A stretch of 39,982 nt of DNA from an uncultured Collinsella sp. GTDB lineage: Bacteria; Actinomycetota; Coriobacteriia; Coriobacteriales; Coriobacteriaceae. The position numbers and the translations under genes were made by a program. The stretch is taken from contig CATXXF010000018.1 in assembly GCA_958403395.1 (NCBI GenBank), positions 1 to 39,982 of the forward strand. The letters run 5' to 3'. Positions 31,985-39,982 of the stretch are shown one piece after another. The notes under the pieces are model-generated. The model was not told the origin of the DNA. It worked only from the letters and a program-made list of their open reading frames with translations, and did no database searches. Each line of letters begins with the position of its first letter. The stretch's first letter is position 1.

Positions 31985-33199
31985 ATGAAATACGACTTTA
32001 GCTCGCTTATCGACCGCCACGGTATGGACTCCATAGCCGTTGACTCCTGGGGTGAGATCCCCGGTATGGCTCCGAACGCACCCGACGAGGGCTTCGACCG
32101 CATTCCCATGTGGGTGGCCGACATGAATTTTGCCACGGTGCCCACGGTCCAGGAACACATCATTCAGCGTGCCCAGCACCCCATGTTCGGCTATTTCAAT
32201 CCGCGTCCCGAGTACTTCGACCGCATCATCGAATGGCAGAGCCGCCGCAATGGCGTCGAGGGTCTGCGTCCTGAACATATCGGCTACGAAAACGGCGTGC
32301 TGGGCGGTGTCGTGTCGACGCTGCGCGCGTATGTCCAGCCGGGCGATGCGGTGCTGGTCCACAGCCCTACCTACATCGGCTTTACCAAGTCCATCGAAGC
32401 CGCGGGCTATCGCATTGTCCACAGCCCGCTTAAACTCGACGACCAGGGCGTGTGGCGCATGGACTTTGAGGACATGGAGTGCAAACTCGCCCAAAACCAC
32501 ATTCATGCCGTGGTGTTCTGCTCGCCGCACAATCCCTGCGGCCGCGTATGGGAGCGCGACGAAATCGAGCGCGCCATGGACATCTATCGCCAGCACGATT
32601 GCGTGGTGATCTCGGACGAGATTTGGTCCGATATCATCCTGCCGGGGCACAAGCATATCCCGACGCAGTCGGTGAGTGAGGATGCCCGCATGCGCACGGT
32701 CGCCCTCTATGCGCCGAGCAAGACGTTTAACCTGGCGGGCCTTGTCGGCAGCTACCACATTGTCTACAACGAGACGCTGCGTGACCGCATCTGCGCCGTG
32801 TCCAACAAGACCCACTACAACGAGATGAATGTCCTCTCCATGCATGCGCTTATCGGTGCCTACCAGCCGCAGGGCTACGAGTGGGTGGACGAGCTCAACC
32901 AGGTGCTTGCCGGCAATATCGAGTACTTCTGCACGTATGCAAAAAAACATTGGAAGGGCGTCGCGTTTTCGCGTCCGCAGGGCACGTACATGGTGTTTCT
33001 GGACTGCACCGAGTGGTGCCGCGAACATGGCCGCGATATTCAGTGGCTGCTCGACGAGGGCGCCCGCGTGGGCGTGGGGTATCAGGATGGCCGTCCGTTC
33101 CACGGGCCCTGCCACATTCGCGTGAATCTGGCGCTGCCGCTTTCGCGCGTGAGGGAAGCGTGCGACCGCCTGGACCGCTACGTTTTTAATGCACGGTAA
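31985..33199 (+). CDS. PLP-dependent aminotransferase/cystathionine beta-lyase of the MalY/PatB type (404 aa)
   Basis: A fold-type I PLP enzyme. The MalY/PatB signature is PMWVADMNFATVP near the N-terminus; FCSPHNPCGRVW and ISDEIWSDI give the Asn and Asp/Tyr contacts; the PLP Lys lies in APSKTFNLAGL; and HIRVNLALPLSRV contains the carboxylate-binding Arg. Such enzymes cleave cystathionine or cysteine conjugates to homocysteine or H2S, pyruvate and ammonia, and some are repressor-interacting proteins. ATG 31985 follows GGGGGCTC; the upstream frame to 31937 is not used. It starts 111 bp after trmO with a perfect hairpin after its end. Confidence 0.93.
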   Translation: MKYDFSSLIDRHGMDSIAVDSWGEIPGMAPNAPDEGFDRIPMWVADMNFATVPTVQEHIIQRAQHPMFGYFNPRPEYFDRIIEWQSRRNGVEGLRPEHIGYENGVLGGVVSTLRAYVQPGDAVLVHSPTYIGFTKSIEAAGYRIVHSPLKLDDQGVWRMDFEDMECKLAQNHIHAVVFCSPHNPCGRVWERDEIERAMDIYRQHDCVVISDEIWSDIILPGHKHIPTQSVSEDARMRTVALYAPSKTFNLAGLVGSYHIVYNETLRDRICAVSNKTHYNEMNVLSMHALIGAYQPQGYEWVDELNQVLAGNIEYFCTYAKKHWKGVAFSRPQGTYMVFLDCTEWCREHGRDIQWLLDEGARVGVGYQDGRPFHGPCHIRVNLALPLSRVREACDRLDRYVFNAR

Positions 33200-33210
33200 G
33201 TGTGCGCTGC

Positions 33211-33250
33211 ATGCGGGGCCTTCTGCCAAGTCGGCTAGAAGGCCCCGCAT
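33211..33250 (+). terminator. 14-bp hairpin after the PatB-like gene
   Basis: ATGCGGGGCCTTCT (33211-33224) pairs perfectly with 33237-33250 across a 12-base loop, 11 bases after the stop. No T-run follows, so termination may depend on other signals. Confidence 0.6.
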
Positions 33251-33343
33251 GGTAGAACGTCTGTAACCATTGGGCACTCGAGTGGTTTCGTTTGCTATTA
33301 TCTTTAACCATTTCAGTCTGTAAACAGGATCGTCTGGAGCTCG

Positions 33344-34210
33344 ATGAAAAGACCCCGTCGCTCGGTTGCCATATCGTTGTTTGTTGCGCTTGCGGTGGCG
33401 AGTGCCTTTGTCGTAGCGATAGCTGGCTGTTCTGGGCGTAATGGCGAAGCCTCGACGTCTGCATCAAAAGGTCTGGACGCCTCGCAGGTCAAAGACGACC
33501 TCAAGACGCTCAACGTCGGCAGCGACCTCTATCCACCGTTTGTGTATACCGACGAGTACGGCGATATCGTTGGCCTGGATGTTGAGATATTGACCGAGGC
33601 TTTGGCCCGCATTGGTTACAAACCAAAGTACCAGCTGATCGATTGGGAAAAGAAGAACGAGCTGCTGGCGAGCGGCGAACTCGATTGCGTCATGGGCAGC
33701 TTTAGCATGACGGGTCGCGAAAACGAGTATCGTTGGGCCGGCCCGTACCTTGCGAGCCGCCAGGTGGTCGCGGTCGATCCCCAGAGCGATATCTACACGC
33801 TTGCGGATCTTGAGGATAAGGTCGTGGCGGTCCAGTCCACCACCAAGCCCGAGGACATTTTGCTCAATCGTACAAATGAAAACGTTCCGCAGATCAAGGA
33901 ACTCTACAGCTTTTCGGACGGTTCATACCTGAACCCGGCGCTCGTCGAGGGCCTGGTCGACGCTATCGCCGCGCATGAGTCCTCGCTGCTCACCTACGAA
34001 AAAGACTATGGTGTGACATATCGCATTTTGGATGAGCCGCTGCTAGAGGTCGGTTTGGGCACCGCTTTCGATATCAACGATACGCGCGGCATCGACGTCA
34101 AGCTCGCTCATGCCTACCAGGAAATGCTTGCCGATGGCACCATGGAACGCCTGGTGTCAAAGTACTTTGATGACCCTTCGCCATTTTTGAATATGGAGGG
34201 CCTGTCATGA
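33344..34210 (+). CDS. Solute-binding lipoprotein (SBP_bac_3 type), likely sensor of the adjacent kinase (288 aa)
   Basis: An exported, lipid-anchored periplasmic-binding-type protein. The lipobox IAGC gives Cys29. The SBP_bac_3 fold starts at TLNVGSDLYPPFVYTDEYGDIVGLDVEILTEAL-like text (DLYPPF, then GDIVGLDVEI) and includes GELDCVMGSFSMTGRENEY and AVQSTTKPEDIL. No ABC permease or ATPase is nearby; the gene instead overlaps the following histidine kinase by 4 bases (ATGA). It is therefore probably a detached sensor subunit presenting a bound amino acid or similar small molecule to the kinase. The start ATG at 33344 follows a GGAGC. Confidence 0.88.
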   Translation: MKRPRRSVAISLFVALAVASAFVVAIAGCSGRNGEASTSASKGLDASQVKDDLKTLNVGSDLYPPFVYTDEYGDIVGLDVEILTEALARIGYKPKYQLIDWEKKNELLASGELDCVMGSFSMTGRENEYRWAGPYLASRQVVAVDPQSDIYTLADLEDKVVAVQSTTKPEDILLNRTNENVPQIKELYSFSDGSYLNPALVEGLVDAIAAHESSLLTYEKDYGVTYRILDEPLLEVGLGTAFDINDTRGIDVKLAHAYQEMLADGTMERLVSKYFDDPSPFLNMEGLS

Positions 34211-36399
34211 TCGACGCACCCGACCGCGCCGCTCAGGAGCGGGACAATCGTTCGGCAGGGGCATGGCTCCTTGTCGCTCTGCTGGGGATAGCGCTCTCGG
34301 TTGCTGCCGGCATGATGAGCTATGGTTACACGACGGCCCAAGCCGAGCAGCGCTTTGCCGACGTTGTCGATTACGTGGCGACGCAGAGCCTTTCCTACGA
34401 TGCATTCAACAGCGCCTATACGACCAAAAACCTGATTCGTGTTATGGAGATTGCCGGAGAGGCGGCTCGCGATATGGAGCGCGACGGTTCGGTGGATAAC
34501 GCCATGCTGGAGCAATATGCCGAGCAGTTCAACGTGAGCGCGCTGATCGTGACGGACGCATCGGGCAATTTGGTGTCCGAGTCCTCGACGGGCGATGTGG
34601 ACTACGGGTCGCTCGCTACGTATCTCAAAGAATCACCCGTGCTTGAGGTGGCAACTCATCCGCTTAAGTCCTATACCGCCCGCATCACGCTTGCGGATGA
34701 TTCGGTCGCAGACATTGGCTGCGTGACTCGGCAGGATGGCGAGGGCATCGTTATCGCGGTAAGGCATCAGAGCGCGAAGGCGGTTGCAAGCAATACACTC
34801 AAACTGCAGAGCTTGCTTGATGGCTATGAAACCATCGATAGCGGCAATATCGTGATCGAAAGCGACGGCAAGGTCGTTGCGACCAATGCCGTTGAACCCA
34901 CCGTATTGGGCGTGTTCGATCTGCCTGCGACGGATGTCTTCATTGTCGACGGTATTAAGGATCGATGCCTGGCCGGTAAGGTCAAATTGATTAACGCCGA
35001 CGGCGAGTGGTATTTGGGCACATTTGGAAAAGCGCACAAATTCTATGTGTACACCTATGCTCCGGCGCGGCGTTACTTCGAGGTCGTCGCGGCTGTTGCT
35101 GCCGGCGTGCTGGCGCTCTACAGCGGTTTTATAGCCGTTGTTGTGATGGTGCGTCGCCGCGCTGATCGCCGACGTTTGACGGACTTGCTGCAGCAGGAGC
35201 GCGACTATGGCGACAAGCTGGCAAAGGCGGCGCGTGAGGCCTCGTCTGCCAACTCGGCAAAGACGGAGTTTTTGCGCCGCATGAGCCACGATCTGCGCAC
35301 GCCCATCAACGGCATTCGCGGCATGGTCGAGGTTGGCGATGCCAATGCGGACGATCTGCAAAAGCAGGCTGAGTGCCGCTCAAAAATCTGGACGGCATCG
35401 GGACTGCTGCTCGACCTTGCCAACGAGGCACTCGATATGAGTCGCCTGGAGAGCGGGCAGGTCGACCTGAACCTCGTACCCACAAACTTGGCGACCCTCA
35501 ACCACGAGGTGCGCGATATTCTGGAGCGCCAGGCCGAGGAGCGTCTGGTGACAATTATCTGCGACCAGCAGACGCTTGATCATCCCTATGCACGGGTGAG
35601 CGTGACGCACCTTAAGCGCTTGTTGCTCAATATTGCCGGCAATGCCGTCAAGTACAACCGCCAGGGCGGCTATGTTCGCCTGGTGTGCCGCGAGGTGGAG
35701 CCAGCGGAGGGCGTCCCCGTCTATGAATACACGATCGCCGACAACGGTATTGGCATGAGCGAGGAGTTCCAGCAGCACCTCTACGAGCCATTTTGCCGCG
35801 AGGAGCAACAGGTGGAAGGCGCTTCATCGGGAACTGGCCTGGGTGCGCCTATTGCAAAACAGTTGGTCGAGCTTATGGGCGGAACCATGAGCTTTACGAG
35901 CGTCTTGGGGCAGGGGACGACGTTTACCATCCGCCTGCCGTTCGAGAAGTGCGACCGCTCCGAGATTCCTCAGACAGTTCGCGTGGAGGCGGACGATGGC
36001 GATGCGCTCCAGGGCTTGCGTGTTTTGCTCGTAGAGGATAACGATCTGAATGCCGAGATCGCGCAGTTTACGCTCGGCCGTGCCGGTGCCGTCGTGACGC
36101 ATGCCAAGGATGGTGAGTCTGCCGTTGAGGCGTTTGCCGCAAGCGCACCGCACGAGTACGACGTGGTGTTGATGGACATCATGATGCCCGGCATCGATGG
36201 CCTTGAGACCACGCGTCGGATTCGAGCACTCGATCGCGAGGATGCCGCGACCACGCCGATTATCGCCGTGAGCGCCAACGCCTTTGCCGACGACCGCAGG
36301 CTTTCGCGTGAGGCAGGCATGGACGCGCACCTGAGTAAACCCGTGAGCTCGCAGGAGCTCGTTGAGGCGCTTGCGCACATAGCCGCCGACGCTTTATAA
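34207..36399 (+). CDS. Hybrid sensor histidine kinase with C-terminal receiver (730 aa)
   Basis: A membrane hybrid kinase. Helix 1 is about 19-39, helix 2 about 293-318, enclosing a Cache-like outer domain of about 250 residues. The HisKA phospho-acceptor is His361 in MSHDLRTPINGIRG. The ATPase shows NAVKYNRQGG, DNGIGMSEEF and GTGLGAPIAKQLV. The receiver starts RVLLVEDNDLNAEI with Asp657 in VLMDIMMPGIDG and the Lys in LSKPVSS. No DNA-binding or HPt domain is present, so the phosphate must be passed on elsewhere. The start overlaps the binding-protein gene, and a 17-bp hairpin follows the stop. Confidence 0.93.
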   Translation: MIDAPDRAAQERDNRSAGAWLLVALLGIALSVAAGMMSYGYTTAQAEQRFADVVDYVATQSLSYDAFNSAYTTKNLIRVMEIAGEAARDMERDGSVDNAMLEQYAEQFNVSALIVTDASGNLVSESSTGDVDYGSLATYLKESPVLEVATHPLKSYTARITLADDSVADIGCVTRQDGEGIVIAVRHQSAKAVASNTLKLQSLLDGYETIDSGNIVIESDGKVVATNAVEPTVLGVFDLPATDVFIVDGIKDRCLAGKVKLINADGEWYLGTFGKAHKFYVYTYAPARRYFEVVAAVAAGVLALYSGFIAVVVMVRRRADRRRLTDLLQQERDYGDKLAKAAREASSANSAKTEFLRRMSHDLRTPINGIRGMVEVGDANADDLQKQAECRSKIWTASGLLLDLANEALDMSRLESGQVDLNLVPTNLATLNHEVRDILERQAEERLVTIICDQQTLDHPYARVSVTHLKRLLLNIAGNAVKYNRQGGYVRLVCREVEPAEGVPVYEYTIADNGIGMSEEFQQHLYEPFCREEQQVEGASSGTGLGAPIAKQLVELMGGTMSFTSVLGQGTTFTIRLPFEKCDRSEIPQTVRVEADDGDALQGLRVLLVEDNDLNAEIAQFTLGRAGAVVTHAKDGESAVEAFAASAPHEYDVVLMDIMMPGIDGLETTRRIRALDREDAATTPIIAVSANAFADDRRLSREAGMDAHLSKPVSSQELVEALAHIAADAL

Positions 36400-36401
36400 G
36401 C

Positions 36402-36441
36402 ATATGGCCCGGTTCCAAGGTGGGTTGGAACCGGGCCATAT
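36402..36441. terminator. 17-bp perfect hairpin between convergent genes
   Basis: ATATGGCCCGGTTCCAA (36402-36418) pairs perfectly with 36425-36441 across a 6-base loop, directly after the hybrid-kinase stop. The minus-strand PNPOx-like gene ends at 36470, so it may terminate both transcripts. TTGCTATTTG follows on the plus strand. Confidence 0.8.
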
Positions 36442-36469
36442 TGCTATTTGTGAGTTTTGCTTTTGGGGC

Positions 36470-36949
36470 TTACTTTTCCTGAATCTGCTTACCGCAGAGA
36501 TGCTCAATCGTAATCTCGTAGAGCTGGACGCCCTTGATGTCTTTGGCGATTTCCTCTTCGACTTCCTCGGCGGAAGGGTAGTACTTAAGGGCGAGCTGGC
36601 GGACTTTGTCTTCGATAAACGCGGGAGTGTCATTCGCCAAGCGACAGCGGCCAAAGACCACGGTGCTCATAACGTAGGGAGCCCAGTCACCGTCCTTGTA
36701 CCACTCGTTGCCGTAAACGGTAAAGCAGACCTTGTCATCGCGCTTGAGTGAATCGACCTTGTGGCCAGCCTTGGCGCCATGGAAATAAATCTTGTCGTGC
36801 TCGGGGTCAAAGAAGTAGTTGACGGGAATGGCGTACGGGTAGCCATCGTCGCCGTTGACGGCAAAGACGCCGCGCTTGCAGGTAGCGAGCAGTTCGCGCG
36901 CTTCCTCGTCAGTGATGGCGCGTTTCTTTCGACGTAAGGGCCTAAACAT
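36470..36949 (-). CDS. Pyridoxamine 5'-phosphate oxidase-family protein, NimA-like (159 aa)
   Basis: A split-barrel flavin-binding protein. The family start is RAITDEEARELLATCKRGVFAVNGDDGYPYAIPVNY-like text; KIYFHGAKAGHKVDSLKRDDKVCFTVYG is the core motif with the His near the active site. NimA/NimB-type relatives reduce nitroimidazoles and related compounds; others bind FMN, F420 or haem. The basic N-terminus (RPLRRKKR) precedes the barrel. Reading as a resistance gene is not justified from sequence alone. It is flanked by two hybrid kinase systems but independent of them in orientation. Confidence 0.88.
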   Translation of the reverse strand: MFRPLRRKKRAITDEEARELLATCKRGVFAVNGDDGYPYAIPVNYFFDPEHDKIYFHGAKAGHKVDSLKRDDKVCFTVYGNEWYKDGDWAPYVMSTVVFGRCRLANDTPAFIEDKVRQLALKYYPSAEEVEEEIAKDIKGVQLYEITIEHLCGKQIQEK

Positions 36950-36990
36950 CGTTGGCTTCCTTTCTACTGGGCATGGTTGTTGAGCACAAA

Positions 36991-39795
36991 CTATAGCGAA
37001 ACGGATCCGTTTTTCTTGATGCGGGCGAGTATGTTTTTGAGCTTGTTAAGGTCGAGCGGTTTGGACAGATGGGCGTTCATACCGGCGTCGTGTGCCGCCT
37101 GGGCGTCTTCGGCAAAGGCATTGGCGGTGAGCGCGATGATGGGGATATCGGCTGCATCGACCTTCTCGCTCAGACGAATCGCGCGGGTTGCCTCGTAGCC
37201 GTCCATGTCCGGCATCATAATGTCCATCAGGATCGCATCGAAGCTGCCGGCGGGATGAGACAGGTACAGATCGACGACTTCGTTGCCGTTGACGGCGCGG
37301 GTGACCACGACGCCCTCGGATTCTAGCAGCGTCTGGGCAATCTCGGCATTCAATTCGTTGTCTTCGGCGAGCAGCACGTTCATATCGGCGAGTGAGCAGT
37401 CGAGCGCCCTCTCGACCGTATTCGCCCGCGCCCGGGGGTTCTTGTCGATATCGAGCGGAATTTCCACGTAGAACGTGGTGCCCACATGGAGTTCGCTGGT
37501 GACTTCGATGGTGCCGCCCATCAGCTCAATAAGCGACTTGACGATTGGCATGCCCATGCCGGTTCCTTGGAACTTGCTGCGCGCATCGTCACCTTCTTGG
37601 GCAAACGGCTCATAGATATGCTTTAAAAACTCGGGAGCCATGCCAATGCCGGTATCCGAAACGCTAAAGCAAAAGAGCGCGCGCCCGTTATCGAGTGGCT
37701 TGGTCTTTGAACTAAAGGTGACGGAGCCGCCGTGCTTGTTGTACTTAATGCTGTTGTCTAACAGGTTGATCATGATCTGTCGGATATGGGTGGGACTGCC
37801 GATCATGTATGGCCCCGTGGCGTACGGCAGACTATTGTCCTGCATTGTGATGCCGTTACTGGACGCGCGGAGCTTGCACAGCACTAGCGTATCGTCACAG
37901 AGCTCTTTGAGGTTAAAAGGCGCATGCTCCAGTGTTAGCTTGCGGTCTTCGATTTTACCCATCTCGAGGATGTCGTTGATCAGCGAGAGCAGGTGATTGG
38001 CGGCAACGCGCGCCTTGGCACGGCTCTCGCGGGCGACTTGCATATCGCCTTCCTTCAATTCCTCGATCTCGATAAGGCCCAGGATACCGTTGAGCGGCGT
38101 ACGGATGTCGTGGCTCATGCGCGTGAGGAATGCCGTCTTAGCGGCGTTGGCAGCATCGGCTTTTTTGCGCTCGGTTCGAGCGCGCACGAGCGCCCAGATG
38201 AGCAGGACGATGCCGACCGACAACATACCGATGAGGGTGGCTGCAATGGCGGTGCGGTTGCGATAAAGGAATTGAAGCGTGTTGGATTCCTGGGCCGTGT
38301 ACGACGTGGAGGAGAAATTGCTTGCGGAGAGCGATTCTCCGGCATTGATGATGCCCTTGTTGATAATTCCCAACAGCTCGGGTTTTCCGCGCGAAATCCA
38401 GCACGAGAGCTCACAGGTGTCAGGGAGCTCGGTCGTCTCGCAGTCTTCGAGATCGTAACGGTCACCGATGGTTTTTACGCGTGAACTGGGAGCGACGATG
38501 CAGTGCGCCGTTCCCTTCCTGAGGGCGTCGAACGCTTCATCGTCGGATTGGTATTCGGTTACGGTCGCTGTGGGGAACAGACTTTCAAGTGCATTTTTGT
38601 TGACAAACGATGATTTGGTACAGGCGATGTTCTGAAGGTCTTTGTTCAGGTTGCTGCCGGTGTGGATGGCGGTGAGGGATATGGTCCCCAACGATATCGA
38701 CTGCACAACGCCTGTTTGCTCGGCAAACCAGTAATCTCGGTATACCGGCAGCGCAACGTCTATGCTTTCCTTTGACAGGGCCTTTGACATCATCTTGTAA
38801 CTATCAAAGGCGACGGTTTTGACCGTAATGCCAAATTTATCGTGTAGCGTCGTCGCAAGCGATGCGAGCGAGCCTTCCATTTCGCCGTCTTCGTTCTCGT
38901 TGCAGTAGGGGAGTTTGCCCGTAATGTAGCCGAGCGTGATGGTGTTGTCATTTGCTTTGAGCCAGGAACGTTCGGGTCCGTTGAGCGATGATGAGCCGCT
39001 GTTTTGGGTCGAGTAGTGAGATTTTACTTCGTCGTTATAGCGTGGGTTGACGCGGGCGATTGCCGTCATGGCAGCATTGATGTCGTCCATCAGGTCGGGG
39101 CGGCTTTTGGGAACGGCAAAGTAGTAGTCGTTCGAACCAATGTAGAACATGGGGGAGGCATTGGGCGACGAGATTGTGTCGTTCATGATGACGGCATCGA
39201 CTTCGTCGTTTGCGAGCGCGTCAAAGAGATCGGATCCTCCGTCATACTCCTTGTATGTGCAGGCGATTCCTTCGCTGGCGAGCCATTGCTGGCCAACGAA
39301 GGTTTGCATGACGTCGGGGTTGCAACCGATAGTGAGACCCTGGAGTGCTTGAGGGTCACCCTTTGCAAGGTCGTCACGGTCGGGCCTGGCGTAGATGTAG
39401 TAGCGCTCGGTGCCCTCGGGGTTCGAGGAAAAGAGCAGCTTTTGGGCACGTTCCTCGGAGTAGGAGATGTTGGGCATGAGGTCGATCTCGCCTGCCTCGA
39501 GCATGTCCATAAGCTCGGTGAAGGTGCCGGAGACGTATTCGTACTGCCAGCCGGGTGTGTAGTACGAGAGGGTCTGGAGGTACTCGTAACCCCATCCCGA
39601 GAGACGCTCGCCGGGGGTGCCGTCCTGGAAGCCCTCGTTGTTGACGAGCCAACCAACGCGGACCGTTTTGACTGGCTGACTAGAGTCATCGGCAAAAGCC
39701 TGGACAGGCGCGATAGAACTCAGCACGACAAGCGCGGCAAGCACAACGGCCAGGGCGCGATATATAACTGAACGAAGGACAGTGGCAGCTCTCAC
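36991..39795 (-). CDS. Fused solute-binding/hybrid histidine kinase with receiver (934 aa)
   Basis: A BvgS-like sensor. A signal peptide (about 1-36) leads to two tandem SBP_bac_3-type domains (about 42-260 and 280-500: first GEIDLMPNISYSEERAQKL, then NTITLGYITGKLPYCNE). A helix near 520-545 crosses the membrane. HisKA has His562 in MSHDIRTPLNGILG; the ATPase has NLLDNSIKYNKHGG, DTGIGMAPEFL and GTGMGMPIVKSLIE; the receiver has Asp858 in LMDIMMPDMDG and ends LSKPLDLNKL. There is no HPt or output domain. GTG 39795 is preferred over TTG 39801, being 6 bases from AGGA. The kinase and receiver closely resemble those of the protein at 34207, whose binding domain is a separate gene. Confidence 0.93.
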   Translation of the reverse strand: MRAATVLRSVIYRALAVVLAALVVLSSIAPVQAFADDSSQPVKTVRVGWLVNNEGFQDGTPGERLSGWGYEYLQTLSYYTPGWQYEYVSGTFTELMDMLEAGEIDLMPNISYSEERAQKLLFSSNPEGTERYYIYARPDRDDLAKGDPQALQGLTIGCNPDVMQTFVGQQWLASEGIACTYKEYDGGSDLFDALANDEVDAVIMNDTISSPNASPMFYIGSNDYYFAVPKSRPDLMDDINAAMTAIARVNPRYNDEVKSHYSTQNSGSSSLNGPERSWLKANDNTITLGYITGKLPYCNENEDGEMEGSLASLATTLHDKFGITVKTVAFDSYKMMSKALSKESIDVALPVYRDYWFAEQTGVVQSISLGTISLTAIHTGSNLNKDLQNIACTKSSFVNKNALESLFPTATVTEYQSDDEAFDALRKGTAHCIVAPSSRVKTIGDRYDLEDCETTELPDTCELSCWISRGKPELLGIINKGIINAGESLSASNFSSTSYTAQESNTLQFLYRNRTAIAATLIGMLSVGIVLLIWALVRARTERKKADAANAAKTAFLTRMSHDIRTPLNGILGLIEIEELKEGDMQVARESRAKARVAANHLLSLINDILEMGKIEDRKLTLEHAPFNLKELCDDTLVLCKLRASSNGITMQDNSLPYATGPYMIGSPTHIRQIMINLLDNSIKYNKHGGSVTFSSKTKPLDNGRALFCFSVSDTGIGMAPEFLKHIYEPFAQEGDDARSKFQGTGMGMPIVKSLIELMGGTIEVTSELHVGTTFYVEIPLDIDKNPRARANTVERALDCSLADMNVLLAEDNELNAEIAQTLLESEGVVVTRAVNGNEVVDLYLSHPAGSFDAILMDIMMPDMDGYEATRAIRLSEKVDAADIPIIALTANAFAEDAQAAHDAGMNAHLSKPLDLNKLKNILARIKKNGSVSL

Positions 39796-39864
39796 ATGCA
39801 ATCCTAACGAATCGAGTCATTACCGCATAAGGATACCAGCTCAACCTGCCCAGTCGGCAGCTGG

Positions 39865-39937
39865 TAGTCATTGGGGACGTTCTTAAACGACTAGTCATTG
39901 GGGACGTTCTTGTTTGACTAGTCATTTAAGAACGTCC
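39865..39937. repeat. Tandem 27-bp repeat of the GGGGACGTTCTT family with inverted end
   Basis: TAGTCATTGGGGACGTTCTT starts at 39865 and again at 39892 (27-bp period, tails AAACGAC and GTTTGAC), and a third TAGTCAT at 39919 runs into the inverted AAGAACGTCC (39928-39937). The unit is the same as the palindrome at 29702. It lies upstream of the fused kinase gene; no gene is seen to the window end. Confidence 0.85.
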
Positions 39938-39982
39938 ATTACAGTCGAAATTGTCAGCCCGGGACCGTCTCGGGCTACGATT

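Noticed and set aside
31895..33277. 460-codon minus-strand frame opposite the PatB-like gene
   Set aside because: Antisense shadow; the plus strand contains the PLP-enzyme signatures.
39865..39937. 27-bp tandem repeats considered as a CRISPR array or phage attachment site
   Set aside because: Repeats are contiguous without spacers, and no cas, integrase or tRNA gene is nearby.

Overview
The window looks like chromosomal DNA of a gut actinobacterium of the class Coriobacteriia, most probably Collinsella or a close relative. This rests on the moderately high GC, the family repertoire (BspA-type repeat protein remnant, LP/LA-x-TG anchored surface proteins, LuxR regulators with alpha-helical N-termini, many redox flavoproteins) and the dispersed GGGGACGTTCTT-type palindromes. 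It is a recognition-based guess; no rRNA, tRNA, CRISPR array, insertion sequence or phage gene was seen.

Left part (1-8.5 kb) is accessory in character. The end of a leucine-rich-repeat surface protein is followed by a divergent MerR regulator and a five-gene redox operon (RibD/DHFR-like reductase, cupin, carboxymuconolactone decarboxylase family, aldo/keto reductase, flavodoxin). The operon promoter has the 19-bp spacer and dyad typical of MerR activation. Next come a divergent cupin/HxlR-regulator pair, a small Cys-rich ORF, a sortase-anchored protein, an FMN reductase and an AAA+ ATPase of the AAA_14/DUF4143 type.

The middle (8.6-21 kb) holds a two-gene, divergent type IIA topoisomerase operon with a perfect actinobacterial-type LexA box upstream. 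A second nuclease-tailed ATPase (DUF234 type) follows, with palindromic operator-like repeats at its promoter. Then come an XRE regulator with a membrane partner, a 1455-residue Tat-like/sortase-like exported protein and a LuxR-type regulator.

From 21 to 29.7 kb there is a two-component system (histidine kinase and OmpR-type regulator). It is divergent from a three-gene membrane redox module: a 48-residue CD1871A-type CxxC protein, a NapH-like 4Fe-4S membrane protein and a TlpA-like thioredoxin lipoprotein. A single-chain ABC transporter/FtsX permease with a very large outer domain and a tRNA-dihydrouridine synthase follow. The right end (29.7-40 kb) carries a glutaredoxin, an XRE/zinc-ribbon/TipAS regulator, TrmO, a PatB/MalY-type lyase and two hybrid histidine kinases with solute-binding sensor modules. 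In one kinase system the binding protein is a separate lipoprotein overlapping the kinase gene; in the other, two binding domains are fused to the kinase. A NimA-like flavin-fold protein lies between them.

The recurring theme is sensing and handling of small molecules, electrophiles and redox stress at the cell envelope. The most testable new points are the LexA box before the paralogous topoisomerase and its Ala in the quinolone-determining region, the ACTCGG palindromes of the ATPase gene, the split versus fused solute-binding/kinase pairs, and the XRE-TipAS fusion.
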